This document shows positions 26,953-36,154 of a stretch of 42,633 bases of DNA, one piece after another. Source of the stretch: Gammaproteobacteria bacterium (GTDB lineage: Bacteria; Pseudomonadota; Gammaproteobacteria; GCA-001735895); contig CP070646.1 of the NCBI GenBank assembly GCA_020354435.1, positions 1,512,678 through 1,555,310 on the forward strand, read 5' to 3'. Positions within the stretch are counted from its first letter, which is position 1. Each line of letters starts with the position of its first letter. Below the pieces are notes generated by a model. That model had not been told where the DNA came from. It saw nothing but the letters and a program-made list of their open reading frames with translations, and made no database searches. Made by a program: the position numbers and the translations under genes.

Positions 26953-27255
26953 CTAGTCGCCCCGGTGGTATTTCAATTGCCGCAGCAAGGTAAACTTTTC
27001 CTCTCTTTGCAGAAATGGCCGAATGGCGCTTGCCAACTGTTGCCGTTCGGACGATACGAACCAGCGGTTCCAGGCCTCTTCGTTGGCCCAGCGGGTAACC
27101 ACGATGTAACGGTTGGGGCGATGTATTTCGACCAGCGATTCACCCGACAGGTAACCGGGCGCGTTCACCATGACGTCCAGCAGGTCGGCGATCGCGGACT
27201 CATAAAATTGCTCGAGCCCTTCCGCGATTTCGCGCTCGATGATTACCCTGATCAT
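26953..27255 (-). CDS. Antibiotic biosynthesis monooxygenase (ABM) domain protein, 100 aa
   Basis: A single dimeric alpha+beta barrel domain: MIRVIIEREI strand, a helix, APGYLSGESLVEIHRPNRYIV (family-typical GY-x-S and strand), then TRWANEEAWNRWF with the conserved Trp pair. This is the ABM superfamily, which includes quinol monooxygenases, heme-degrading enzymes and many uncharacterised proteins. No cofactor-binding residues single out one activity. It is divergent from the AOR gene at 27366 across 110 bases, so a shared control region is possible. Confidence 0.75.
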   Translation of the reverse strand: MIRVIIEREIAEGLEQFYESAIADLLDVMVNAPGYLSGESLVEIHRPNRYIVVTRWANEEAWNRWFVSSERQQLASAIRPFLQREEKFTLLRQLKYHRGD

Positions 27256-27313
27256 TCGCTAGTTTCCTCGTATTTGCCTACTTTTCGGCAGTTAACCTGT
27301 GTAAAAACAAGAC

Positions 27314-27334
27314 GGCAGCATATACAATCCTGCC
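27314..27334. promoter_or_regulatory. Short inverted repeat in the ABM/AOR divergent region
   Basis: GGCAG (27314-27318) and CTGCC (27330-27334) are separated by 11 AT-rich bases and flank TATACA, with TATAAC immediately after. The centre of a 110-base divergent gap is a likely operator position, but the arms are short and could be chance. Confidence 0.25.
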
Positions 27335-27365
27335 TATAACACAATAACCTTCCGGAGGAATCCAG

Positions 27366-29183
27366 ATGACCTGGCAACAAAAGATTCTGCGCGTCAACCT
27401 GAGTACGGGAAGCTGTGAGGTCGAGCCTTTGAACATGGATTGGGCGCAGGCCTATCTGGGATCTCGTGGCCTTGGCAGCAAGTACCTCTACGAGGAAATG
27501 GATCCGGCCGCGGATGCCTTGTCAGCAGAGAATAAGATCATTTTCGCAACCGGGCCGCTAACCGGCACCATGGCCTCGACCAGCGGCCGCTACACGGTAA
27601 TTACCAAGGGGCCGCTGACCGGCGCCATTGCCTGCTCCAACTCGGGTGGCAAATTCGGTGGCGAATTGAAAAACGCGGGTTACGACATGTTGATCATCGA
27701 GGGCGAAGCCGCCTCGCCGGTTTACCTGCACATCGAGGATGACAAGGTCGAGATCTGTGATGCCGGCGATATCTGGGGCAAAACCGTTTGGGAAACCGAG
27801 GATATCCTGGCGGCCAGATACGGCGATCCGCTGATGCGTTTTGCCGGTATTGGCCAGGCCGGCGAAACCCTGTGCCGCTATGCCTGCGTGGTCAACGACA
27901 AGCATCGCGCGGCCGGGCGTTCCGGAGTCGGCGCCGTCATGGGCGCAAAAAAGATCAAGACCATCGCGGTGCGCGGCACCGTTGGCACGCGTCCGGCCGA
28001 GAAGTCCATTTACCAGAGGATCAATGAAATCAATGCACGCCTGGACGACCGTGAAGGCATGGCGCGCGATGGCACGCTGGCGATGATGGACGTGACCAAC
28101 GGCTTCGGCAGCCTGCCGACGCGCAACAACCGCAGCGTGCGCTTCGACGGCGCCGACAAGCTGAACCCGGAAGCCATGCACACGCCCAACGCCAATGGTC
28201 ATACCAATATCGTGCAAAACGGCGCCTGTTTCGGCTGCACCATCGGTTGCGGCCGTATTTGCAAGATCGACCCAACCCACTGGTCGGTCAAGGACCGTCC
28301 CGAGTACCAGGGCGCCTCCGGCGGTCTCGAGTATGAAACCGCCTACGCCCTCGGCGCCGCCTGCGGCGTCGACGATATCGATGCTGCCACCTTCGCCGGC
28401 TTTATCTGTAACGAGTACGGCATGGATCCAATTTCACTCGGCGGTTCGATTGCAGCCGCGATGGAACTGTACGACATCGGCGCCATCGACGACAAAACGA
28501 CCGGTGGTATCAAGCTCGATTTTGGCAATGCCGAGGCCATGTGCCAGATCGCCGAACTGGCTGGCAAGGGCGAAGGTTTCGGCGCCGATGTCGCGATGGG
28601 CTCGAAACGCCTGTGCGAAAAATACGGCCATCCGGACCTGTCGATGACGGTCAAGGGCCAGGAGTTCGCAGCCTATGACGGTCGCGCGATGCAGGGCATG
28701 GGGCTCGCATACGCCACCAGTAATCGCGGCGCCTGCCACCTGCGCGCGGACCCTTACGGCCACGATTTCGAAACCACCGAAATCGAGGGCAAGGCGAAAA
28801 TCGTTGCCGAAACACAGCGCTTTACCGCCTTCATGGATGCAACCGGACTGTGCCTTTTCCCGGCCGGTTGCGGCTGGGGCGTCGAGGACTACCAGGAGCT
28901 GGTCGACCTGGTCTGCGAAAGTGACTGGAACGGTGCCGAACGTATGGAAGAGACCGGTGAACGCATCTGGAACCTGGAAAAGTTGTTCAACCTGAAAGCG
29001 GGCCTGGGCAAGAAAGACGACACCCTGCCGAAACGTATCCTCGAGGAACCGGCCGACGTCGGCACCGCCAAGGGTCTGGTCTGCCGTCTCGACGAAATGC
29101 TGCCCGAGTACTACGAAATCAACGGCTGGGATGCGGAAGGCGTGCCCACCGGGGAAACCCTGCAACGCCTGGGGCTGAGCTAA
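27366..29183 (+). CDS. aor: Aldehyde ferredoxin oxidoreductase (tungsten/molybdenum bis-pterin), 605 aa
   Basis: Oxidises aldehydes to carboxylic acids (or the reverse) with ferredoxin-like carriers, using a W or Mo bis-pyranopterin and one [4Fe-4S] cluster. Cys288, Cys291, Cys295 and Cys496 (GACFGCTIGC and DATGLC) match the four cluster ligands known from the Pyrococcus furiosus enzyme, in almost the same numbering. N-terminal GSRGLGSKYLYEE and GPLTGTMASTSGRY belong to the pterin-binding domain 1. No export signal, so cytoplasmic. GGAGG lies seven bases before the ATG. A MoaD-like protein gene follows after 10 bases. A ferredoxin gene is not nearby. The aldehyde substrate is not readable. 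Confidence 0.93.
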   Translation: MTWQQKILRVNLSTGSCEVEPLNMDWAQAYLGSRGLGSKYLYEEMDPAADALSAENKIIFATGPLTGTMASTSGRYTVITKGPLTGAIACSNSGGKFGGELKNAGYDMLIIEGEAASPVYLHIEDDKVEICDAGDIWGKTVWETEDILAARYGDPLMRFAGIGQAGETLCRYACVVNDKHRAAGRSGVGAVMGAKKIKTIAVRGTVGTRPAEKSIYQRINEINARLDDREGMARDGTLAMMDVTNGFGSLPTRNNRSVRFDGADKLNPEAMHTPNANGHTNIVQNGACFGCTIGCGRICKIDPTHWSVKDRPEYQGASGGLEYETAYALGAACGVDDIDAATFAGFICNEYGMDPISLGGSIAAAMELYDIGAIDDKTTGGIKLDFGNAEAMCQIAELAGKGEGFGADVAMGSKRLCEKYGHPDLSMTVKGQEFAAYDGRAMQGMGLAYATSNRGACHLRADPYGHDFETTEIEGKAKIVAETQRFTAFMDATGLCLFPAGCGWGVEDYQELVDLVCESDWNGAERMEETGERIWNLEKLFNLKAGLGKKDDTLPKRILEEPADVGTAKGLVCRLDEMLPEYYEINGWDAEGVPTGETLQRLGLS

Positions 29184-29193
29184 AATCGAGCCA

Positions 29194-29445
29194 ATGGAAG
29201 TCTCGGTAACGCTGTTCGGCGGGTTGCGTCACTACCTGCCCGCCGGCAGCTCTTTCAACAAGTGCAAAATCGACATCGACGCCGGCAGCAGCCTGGAGGC
29301 GCTGCTGGCGAAAGTCCCGGTGCCGGCCGACAAGCCCTACATGGTTATCCTCAACGACGAGAAAGTCGCCAGTGACCAGTACGCGGACGTAACCATCCAG
29401 GGTGACGACGAGGTCGTGCTGCTACCGCCGATCAAGGGTGGCTAG
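29194..29445 (+). CDS. MoaD/ThiS-family sulfur carrier protein, 83 aa
   Basis: Ubiquitin-fold sulfur carrier ending in PPIKGG, the diglycine tail that is adenylated and thiocarboxylated to donate dithiolene sulfur to molybdopterin. VSVTLFGGLRHYLP is the usual first strand and hairpin. It starts 10 bases after the AOR gene, so it is probably a dedicated carrier for the pterin of that enzyme. Neither MoaE nor MoeB is in the window, so it must share those functions with genes elsewhere. Confidence 0.88.
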   Translation: MEVSVTLFGGLRHYLPAGSSFNKCKIDIDAGSSLEALLAKVPVPADKPYMVILNDEKVASDQYADVTIQGDDEVVLLPPIKGG

Positions 29446-29468
29446 CTATTTATACCTGCAGGCAAATT

Positions 29469-30059
29469 TTGCTTGCCGCCATCCCGGCACTGCTTTTGCC
29501 CGCGGCCGCAATAAGCGAATTACTGGCGGCGCCGATCGATGCGGTCAAACCAAAATGGCGCACACCCTACAATCTGTATTTAACGCCGCGAGAAGCCTAT
29601 GATAAAAAGCTGGCCGGCGGCGATCGAGTGCTTTTGATCGACGTGCGTACCCGCGCCGAAATCAAGTACATCGGCATGGCCGACGCTGCCGATGCCAACA
29701 TCCCGGTACGATTCCTGCGCAACGACTATGCCTGGAGCGAAAAATCCGCCACCTATCGCACGCGTGAAAATCCGGATTTCGTGGCGGCGGTCGAGCGGCT
29801 GCTCGAATTGCGCGGGCTCGATCGTGACAGTCCGATCATCCTCATGTGCCAGTCGGGATCGCGCGTGCCGATTGCCGCGCGCCTGTTGCATGCCGCCGGT
29901 TTTAGCGAGGTTTACACCCAGTACCAGGGTTTCGAGGGGTTAAAGGCTCCCGCCGGTGCGGACAAGGGCAAGCGGGTCATAAACGGCTGGAAAAACGAGA
30001 ACCTGCCTTGGAGTTACCGGCTGGACACCAGCAAGATGTACTTCAATTTCGCGCCCTGA
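29469..30059 (+). CDS. Exported rhodanese-domain protein, 196 aa
   Basis: The frame has no ATG near its front; TTG at 29469 is the first usable start, giving a hydrophobic leader (LLAAIPALLLPAAAISELLAA) that looks like a signal peptide. A single rhodanese domain follows: LLIDVRTRAEIKYIG (54-68) and the active loop CQSGSR (127-132) with Cys127 as the persulfide carrier. It begins 23 bases after the MoaD-like gene and probably belongs to the same transcript. If exported, it cannot feed sulfur to the cytoplasmic carrier, so its tie to AOR is unclear. The tail WSYRLDTSKMYFNFAP lies beyond the domain. Confidence 0.82.
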   Translation: MLAAIPALLLPAAAISELLAAPIDAVKPKWRTPYNLYLTPREAYDKKLAGGDRVLLIDVRTRAEIKYIGMADAADANIPVRFLRNDYAWSEKSATYRTRENPDFVAAVERLLELRGLDRDSPIILMCQSGSRVPIAARLLHAAGFSEVYTQYQGFEGLKAPAGADKGKRVINGWKNENLPWSYRLDTSKMYFNFAP

Positions 30060-30138
30060 CCGATGTTTTTCCGCAGCAGGATCCATACACAGATTGAATA
30101 CCCCTAGCCCCGGGCGTTCGAAGCGAGAGCAACTCTGC

Positions 30139-31632
30139 TCAGGCCGCGCATTCTTCGACCTTGACGAACTCGCCGTCCTGATCGAGGGTTTCCAGCTTGA
30201 TGCCGAAACCCCACAGGCGATGCAGGTGTTTCAGCACCTCGGAGCTGGTATCGGCGAGCGGCACATTGTTATGCGGTACGTGTCGCAGCGTCAGGCTGCG
30301 ATCGCCGCGAATATCGACATTGTAAACCTGGATGTTGGGTTCGTTCATGCTCAGGTTGTACTGGTTGGAAAGGGACTGACGAATATGTTGATAACCGGCG
30401 TCGTTGTGAATAGACGTCACCTCGAGTTCGCTTTGCTCCTCGTCATCGAGAATCGAAAACAGCTTGAAATCGCGGATAAGCCGAGGTGACAGGAACTGTG
30501 AGATAAAACTCTCGTCCTTGAAGTTACGCATCGCGAAGTCGAGCGTTTCCTGCCAGTTCGAGCCGGCGATATCCGGGAACCAGCGGCGGTCTTCCTCATC
30601 CGGGTTGCTGCAGATACGCTTGATGTCCATCATCATCGCGTAACCCAGCGCATAAGGATTGATGCCGCTGAAATACTGGCTGTCGAAATCCGGTTGCGAT
30701 ACCACATTGGTATGACTCTGGATAAATTCCAGCATGAATCCGTCGGTGACCTTGCCGCGATCGTAGAGCTCGTTCATGATGTGGTAGTGCCAGAAACAGG
30801 CCCAGCCCTCGTTCATGACCTGGGTTTGGCGTTGCGGGTAAAAATACTGGCCTATCTTGCGCACGATGCGCACGATTTCACGCTGCCAGGGCTCCAGCAG
30901 GGGCGCATTTTTCTCGACGAAATAAAGAATGTTCTCCTGCGGCTCCTGCGGAAAATTCTGCTGCTTCTCTTCTTCTTCCGCTGCCTCCTTCTTCGGCACG
31001 GTCTTGTGCCACAGGTCGTTGACCTGGGATTGCAGGTAGGCCTCGCGCTCCTTCATGCGCTCCCGTTCTTCGCGCATCGACACCGGGTAGGGCCGCTTGT
31101 AGCGGTCGACACCGTGGTTTTGCAACGCGTGGCAGGAATCGAGCAGGTTTTCCACGTCGTCGATGCCGTATCGTTCCTCGCACTCGCTGATGAAACGCTT
31201 GGCGAAAACCAGGTAGTCGATGATAGCCTCGGCGTCGGTCCAGGCGCGGAACAGGTAGTTACCCTTGAAAAACGAGTTGTGGCCGAAGCTCGCGTGCGCG
31301 ATCACCAGGGCCTGCATCATCATCGTATTCTCTTCCATCAGGTAGGCGATGCAGGGATTCGAATTGATCACGATTTCGTAGGCAAGGCCCATGTGCCCGC
31401 GACGGTACTGCTGCTCGTTCTTGATGAAATGTTTACCAAAGGACCAGTGGCTGTAACCGATTGGCATGCCGACGCTGGCATAAGCATCGAGCATTTGCTC
31501 GGCGGTGATCAGCTCGATCTGATTGGGGTAGGTATCGAGGCTGAAATCCTCGGCGATGTTTTCGATTTCGGCGAGATATTGCTCGATTAACTCGAAAGTC
31601 CACTCGCCACCGGTCGAAATCGGTTTGCTCAT
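30139..31632 (-). CDS. SpoVR family protein (YcgB-like), 497 aa
   Basis: Widespread bacterial protein of unknown biochemical function, named after a Bacillus spore cortex gene; in proteobacteria it travels with prkA and yeaH. Recognisable blocks are [51 protein letters not shown] and [13 protein letters not shown] charged, low-complexity segment ([12 protein letters not shown]) lies near residue 210. No signal peptide. Its start overlaps the yeaH stop by four bases. It converges with the rhodanese gene across 79 bases with no clear terminator. Confidence 0.9.
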   Translation of the reverse strand: MSKPISTGGEWTFELIEQYLAEIENIAEDFSLDTYPNQIELITAEQMLDAYASVGMPIGYSHWSFGKHFIKNEQQYRRGHMGLAYEIVINSNPCIAYLMEENTMMMQALVIAHASFGHNSFFKGNYLFRAWTDAEAIIDYLVFAKRFISECEERYGIDDVENLLDSCHALQNHGVDRYKRPYPVSMREERERMKEREAYLQSQVNDLWHKTVPKKEAAEEEEKQQNFPQEPQENILYFVEKNAPLLEPWQREIVRIVRKIGQYFYPQRQTQVMNEGWACFWHYHIMNELYDRGKVTDGFMLEFIQSHTNVVSQPDFDSQYFSGINPYALGYAMMMDIKRICSNPDEEDRRWFPDIAGSNWQETLDFAMRNFKDESFISQFLSPRLIRDFKLFSILDDEEQSELEVTSIHNDAGYQHIRQSLSNQYNLSMNEPNIQVYNVDIRGDRSLTLRHVPHNNVPLADTSSEVLKHLHRLWGFGIKLETLDQDGEFVKVEECAA

Positions 31633-32891
31633 TGCGTCTGCTTCCGGAAAAACTCGCGAAACACGGGGTAAATATCCTCGTGTTCGCGAATGTGCTGCAT
31701 GGCGAAATTATCGTGCGTTTCCAGCAGGTTTTCGTAATGCGACCAAAGCCCCTGGTGATCGCGCCGCGTTATTTCGACGTAGGCGTAATAACGCAACTGC
31801 GGCAACACCTGCTTTGCCAGGATTTGCTCGCAAACGGGCGAATCGTCGTTCCAGTTGTCGCCATCGGAAGCCTGCGCGGCATAAATATTCCAGTCGGTGG
31901 GCGGGTAACGCTGCGCGATAATGTCGCGCGTCAGCTCGAGCGCGCTGGAGACAATCGTACCGCCGGTTTCGCGCGAATAGAAAAACTCTTCCTCGTCAAC
32001 TTCCTTGGCCTGGGTATGGTGACGAATATAAACCACGTCGACATCCTTGTAGCTGCGCGTCAGGAACAGGTACAGCAGGATGTAGAAACGCTTGGCGATA
32101 TCCTTGGTTTCCTGGTCCATCGAGCCCGATACGTCCATCAGGCAGAACATGACCGCCTGCGAGGTCGGCTCGGGGCGCTGCACGAAGTTGTTGAAGCGCA
32201 GATCGAAGGTGTCGATAAACGGGATATTGTGAATTCGTTTGCGCAGGTGCTCGATTTCATCCCTGAGTTCGAGCAGTCGATTCTGATCGCTACCGACCTC
32301 CTGTTCCAGCGCCTGCAGCTCGGCCTCGAGTTCGCGCAGCCGCCGCCGCGGTTCCGCGCCCATGGCGACGCGTCTCGACAGGGCTGAACGCAGCGAGCGC
32401 ACGATATTGATATTGCTCGGCACGCCGTCGTTGGTGAAACCGGCGCGTACGGTCTTGCTCTTGGTCATCTTCTTGAGCTGGTTCTTCTGCAGATTGGGCA
32501 GCTCGAGATCGTCGAACAGCATGTCGAGGTATTCATCCTTGGAAATCTCGAAGACAAAATCATCTTCGCCCTCGCCGCTGTCGCTGGCACGCCGGCCCTG
32601 GCCGCCGCCTCCGCCTTCCGGCCGCTTGATCCGGTCACCCTGCGCAAATTCCTTGTTACCCGGGAAAACACCTTCGCGCACGCCGCCCTGATCGTTACGG
32701 AAGGTCGGCTCGGAAATATCGCGCGTCGGTATCGATACGCTCTCGCCGCTATCGATATTGGTGATCGAACGCTCCGAAATCTGGTCCGAGATGGCCTTTT
32801 TAATCTGCTTCTTGTAGCGCCGCAGAAACCGCTGCCGGTTTACCGTGCTCTTGCCCTTGGCGTTCGGCCGTCTGTCGATGAGTTGCGCCAT
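31629..32891 (-). CDS. yeaH: YeaH/YhbH family protein (DUF444, VWA domain), 420 aa
   Basis: The C-terminal half is a von Willebrand A domain with the MIDAS motif DVSGSMD (253-259). The N-terminus is basic ([11 protein letters not shown]) with a glycine-rich linker ([10 protein letters not shown], about 92-101) and a coiled coil around 182-222. Partner of the PrkA kinase in a nutrient-stress response in E. coli (yeaGH). It starts 29 bases after prkA and overlaps spoVR by four bases, so the three genes form one operon in the order prkA-yeaH-spoVR. Confidence 0.92.
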   Translation of the reverse strand: MAQLIDRRPNAKGKSTVNRQRFLRRYKKQIKKAISDQISERSITNIDSGESVSIPTRDISEPTFRNDQGGVREGVFPGNKEFAQGDRIKRPEGGGGGQGRRASDSGEGEDDFVFEISKDEYLDMLFDDLELPNLQKNQLKKMTKSKTVRAGFTNDGVPSNINIVRSLRSALSRRVAMGAEPRRRLRELEAELQALEQEVGSDQNRLLELRDEIEHLRKRIHNIPFIDTFDLRFNNFVQRPEPTSQAVMFCLMDVSGSMDQETKDIAKRFYILLYLFLTRSYKDVDVVYIRHHTQAKEVDEEEFFYSRETGGTIVSSALELTRDIIAQRYPPTDWNIYAAQASDGDNWNDDSPVCEQILAKQVLPQLRYYAYVEITRRDHQGLWSHYENLLETHDNFAMQHIREHEDIYPVFREFFRKQTQ

Positions 32892-32920
32892 ATTAACCCT
32901 TCAGGTTATGACCCTGTGGT

Positions 32921-34843
32921 TCAGGAAGATTTCCTGACGCGCAGATACCATTCGCACAGCAGTCGCACCTGCTTTTCGGTGTAGCCCTTCTCGACCATGC
33001 GGGCAACGAAGTTGGCATGTTTCTTTTCATCCTCTTCGGAGGCCTTGGCGGTAAACGAAATTACCGGCAACAATTCCTCGGTGTTGGAAAACATTTTCTT
33101 TTCGATCACGGTACGCAGCTTTTCATAGCTGGTCCAGTCCGGATTCTTGCCTTCATTCTGCGCACGCGCTCTTAACACGAAATTAACGACCTCGTTACGG
33201 AAATCCTTGGGATTGGAAATTCCGGCCGGCTTTTCGATCTTTTCCAGCTCTTCGTTGAGCGACGCACGGCCGAAGTTTTCACCGGTTTCGGGATCACGGT
33301 ACTCCTGGTCCTGGATCCAGAAATCGGCATAGGTAACGTAGCGGTCAAAGATATTCTGGCCATACTCGGAGTAAGACTCGAGGTAAGAGGTCTGGATTTC
33401 CTTGCCGATGAACTCGACATAATTCGGCACCAGGAAACCCTTGATATGCTCGAGGTAGCGATCATGCACATCCTGCGGAAACTGCTCGCGCGCGATTTGC
33501 TGTTCGAGCACGTACAACAGGTGTACCGGGTTAGCGGCAACCTCGGTCTGATCAAAATTGAACACCCGCGACAGGATCTTGAAGGCGAAACGGGTCGACA
33601 GGCCCTTCATGCCCTCGTCGACGCCTGCATAATCGCGGTACTCCTGGTAAGACTTCGCTTTCGGGTCGGTGTCCTTCAGGCTTTCGCCGTCGTAAACCCG
33701 CATTTTTGAGTACATGCTTGAATTTTCGGGAGTAACCAGGCGTGAAAGCACGCTGAACTGGGCCAGCATCTCAAGCGTACTCGGCGCGCAGGGTGCTTCA
33801 GACAGCGAACTGTTGATCAGCAGCTTGTCATAAATATTGATTTCCTCGGAGACGCGCAGGCAGTAAGGCACCTTGACGATATAAACGCGATCCAGGAAAG
33901 CCTCGTTATTCTTGTTGTTACGGAACGATTGCCATTCGGACTCGTTGGAGTGCGCCAGGATCGTACCTTCGAACGGCAGCGCAGAGAGTCCCTCGGTGCC
34001 GTTATAGTTGCCTTCCTGGGTTGCAGTCAGCAGCGGGTGCAGCACCTTGATCGGTGCCTTGAACATTTCGACGAACTCCATCAAACCCTGGTTGGCGCGA
34101 CATAACGCACCGGAATAACTGTAGGCGTCGGCATCGTTTTGCGCGTAATGCTCGAGCATGCGGATATCGACCTTGCCCACCAGCGCCGAAATATCCTGGT
34201 TGTTTTCATCGCCCGGTTCGGTCTTGGCGATTGAGATCTGGTTCAGGATCGACGGCTGAATCTTGACTACCTTGAACTTGGTAATATCGCCACCGAACTC
34301 GTTGAGGCGCTTGACCGCCCACGGCGACATGATCTTGTTCAGGTAGCGCCGCGCGATACCGTAATCCTGTTCGAGGATTTCGGCATCTTCGTTAACGTCG
34401 AACAGCCCCAACGGCGACTCGAACACCGGCGAATCCTTGATCGCGTAAATCGGCAGCTTTTCCATCAGCACCTTGAGACGATCGGCGAGCGACGATTTGC
34501 CGCCACCTACCGGGCCCAGCAGGTACAGTATCTGTTTCTTTTCCTCGAGACCCTGCGCCGCGTGCTTGAAGTAGGACACGATTTGCTCGATCGCGTCTTC
34601 CATGCCGTAAAACTCGGAAAACGCTGGATAACGCGCAATCAGCTTGTTGGAAAAAATCCGGCTTAGTCGAGAATCCTGCGACGTATCCACCAGTTCCGGC
34701 TCGCCGATCGCCGCCAACATGCGCTCCGCCGCGGTCGCGTAGACCAGGGGATTGTTTTTGCACATATCGAGGTATTCCTGCAGTGAATACTCTTCCTGCA
34801 AGTGTTGGTCGAATCGTTGCTGATAACTTTCGAAAATGCTCAT
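32921..34843 (-). CDS. prkA: PrkA family protein kinase / AAA+ protein (YeaG-like), 640 aa
   Basis: The N-terminal AAA domain carries Walker A GPVGGGKSS (110-118), while the C-terminal region has the PrkA signature with remote similarity to cAMP-dependent kinases. ERMLAAIGEPELVDTS and IFSNKLIARYPAFSEFYGMEDAIEQIV are typical of the family N-terminus. Length is standard. Cytoplasmic. AGAGG precedes the ATG at 34843. It heads the prkA-yeaH-spoVR operon; two palindromes lie in the 120 bases upstream (34903-34919 and 34946-34963). Confidence 0.93.
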   Translation of the reverse strand: MSIFESYQQRFDQHLQEEYSLQEYLDMCKNNPLVYATAAERMLAAIGEPELVDTSQDSRLSRIFSNKLIARYPAFSEFYGMEDAIEQIVSYFKHAAQGLEEKKQILYLLGPVGGGKSSLADRLKVLMEKLPIYAIKDSPVFESPLGLFDVNEDAEILEQDYGIARRYLNKIMSPWAVKRLNEFGGDITKFKVVKIQPSILNQISIAKTEPGDENNQDISALVGKVDIRMLEHYAQNDADAYSYSGALCRANQGLMEFVEMFKAPIKVLHPLLTATQEGNYNGTEGLSALPFEGTILAHSNESEWQSFRNNKNNEAFLDRVYIVKVPYCLRVSEEINIYDKLLINSSLSEAPCAPSTLEMLAQFSVLSRLVTPENSSMYSKMRVYDGESLKDTDPKAKSYQEYRDYAGVDEGMKGLSTRFAFKILSRVFNFDQTEVAANPVHLLYVLEQQIAREQFPQDVHDRYLEHIKGFLVPNYVEFIGKEIQTSYLESYSEYGQNIFDRYVTYADFWIQDQEYRDPETGENFGRASLNEELEKIEKPAGISNPKDFRNEVVNFVLRARAQNEGKNPDWTSYEKLRTVIEKKMFSNTEELLPVISFTAKASEEDEKKHANFVARMVEKGYTEKQVRLLCEWYLRVRKSS

Positions 34844-35224
34844 TTGGGCTACCTCTTCCTAAGTCGGATCAGGACTGGCACCCCTCGAATCGCATTATGA
34901 TGATCAGGCGCCGCCTGATGGAATTAATCACTCTTTGTTTGCGTGACTATGCTTAAGCATAGTAAAAATTTAGACGATGGCTCTCGAATTTCGTTCGCAA
35001 AATAAATTAATGCTCATATAAACTATTTCACTGTTGGATCGTCGTCACGGACGTCACACTGACACCCCCATTCAATACGATTATTAATCGCTATGCAAGA
35101 ATTTGACCAACTTGGTGCATATTTTACTTACCGGCCTCTGAATGGAGCCTTAACGAACCGGCTTCGGCAAGCCGAACAAAAGGATTAATTACTTAAAAAT
35201 CAAGCTATTATCGCCCCAACTAAA
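34844..35224. other. Intergenic stretch between rsmI and prkA
   Basis: Apart from the two palindromes near prkA, a short hairpin with six-base arms (35159-35164 and 35169-35174) lies 50 bases past the rsmI stop without a T-run. No gene or RNA is recognisable. Confidence 0.45.
34903..34963. promoter_or_regulatory. Two palindromes upstream of prkA
   Basis: ATCAGGCG (34903-34910) and its complement (34912-34919) form a 17-base near-palindrome. At 34946-34963 there is a perfect 18-base palindrome with a TTAA centre. Both lie 60-120 bases before the prkA ATG. Symmetry without a loop suggests protein operators rather than terminators. No sigma-54 (-24/-12) match was found. Confidence 0.4.
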
Positions 35225-36082
35225 TCAACCTGCGGACTCCGACCGGATTTCTTCGCGCAGCTTCAGCGCCAGTTGATAAATCTCATTTTTCTTTTTACCC
35301 GTCAAACGCATGGCAATTTTCACCGCCATTTTAACGGAAAGTTCGTCGAGCAGTATTCGCAGCAGCCTGACATCGTCGCTGTCCGGCGCAGACGCTTTTT
35401 TATCCGCCTGGTTGTCGATCAGAACGACGAATTCTCCCTTGCGCAGCTTGTCGTCGCCGGTAAATATTTCCCGCACCTCGGCAGCGGTACCAAGCAGGAA
35501 CTTTTCGTGCAATTTGGTCAATTCCTTGGCGACGACGCACCTGTGCCGTGGAAAAACCTGCGTCAATTGTTCCAGCAGCGATTCGATTCGATGGCTGGAC
35601 TCGAACAGCACCAGGGTTCCCGGCACGGCGCGCAGTGCTTGTAGCTGGCTGGCCCGTTCCGCGGTCCTGGCCGATAAAAATCCTGCAAAATGAAACGATT
35701 CTGTTGGCAGACCAGCGGCGCTGAGCGCGGCAATTGCGCTGTTGGCGCCGGGTATCGGCGAAACAGGTATACCCTGCCGTCGCGCCGCCGATACCAGACG
35801 GTAGCCGGGATCGGATATCAACGGCGTACCGGCATCCGAAATCAGCGCAACGTCGCTACCGGCTTCGAGTTTCGCGAGTATTTCCTTGCTGCGCGCGGCT
35901 TCGTTATGTTCGTGGCATGACAGCAAAGGGGTCTCGATGCCGAAATGGTGCAATAAATGCCGGCTGTGACGGGTATCCTCGGCGGCAATCAGATCAACCG
36001 ATTTGAGCGTGGCAATCGCCCGCAGGCTGATGTCGTCCAGGTTACCGATCGGGGTTGCGACAATATAGAGTACGCCGGCCAT
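35225..36082 (-). CDS. rsmI: 16S rRNA 2'-O-ribose C1402 methyltransferase RsmI, 285 aa
   Basis: Tetrapyrrole-methylase-fold enzyme methylating the ribose of C1402 in 16S rRNA, the same nucleotide as RsmH. LYIVATPIGNLDDISLRA at 5-22, AEDTRHSRHLLHHFGI, LISDAGTPLISDPGYRLV and PGANSAIAALSAAGLP are the family blocks. The C-terminal small domain is present. Divergent from lpoA with 72 bases between the start codons, the arrangement seen in many gammaproteobacteria. Confidence 0.97.
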   Translation of the reverse strand: MAGVLYIVATPIGNLDDISLRAIATLKSVDLIAAEDTRHSRHLLHHFGIETPLLSCHEHNEAARSKEILAKLEAGSDVALISDAGTPLISDPGYRLVSAARRQGIPVSPIPGANSAIAALSAAGLPTESFHFAGFLSARTAERASQLQALRAVPGTLVLFESSHRIESLLEQLTQVFPRHRCVVAKELTKLHEKFLLGTAAEVREIFTGDDKLRKGEFVVLIDNQADKKASAPDSDDVRLLRILLDELSVKMAVKIAMRLTGKKKNEIYQLALKLREEIRSESAG

Positions 36083-36154
36083 GCAAAAGAGTGTACACTA
36101 TATGCCTGTTGCAAATACCGCCAGCCTTCCGCTGTAAACCACCCTGAATTACCG

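Noticed and set aside
35159..35174. Six-base hairpin downstream of rsmI as terminator
   Set aside because: Short stem and no T-run on either strand; chance cannot be excluded.
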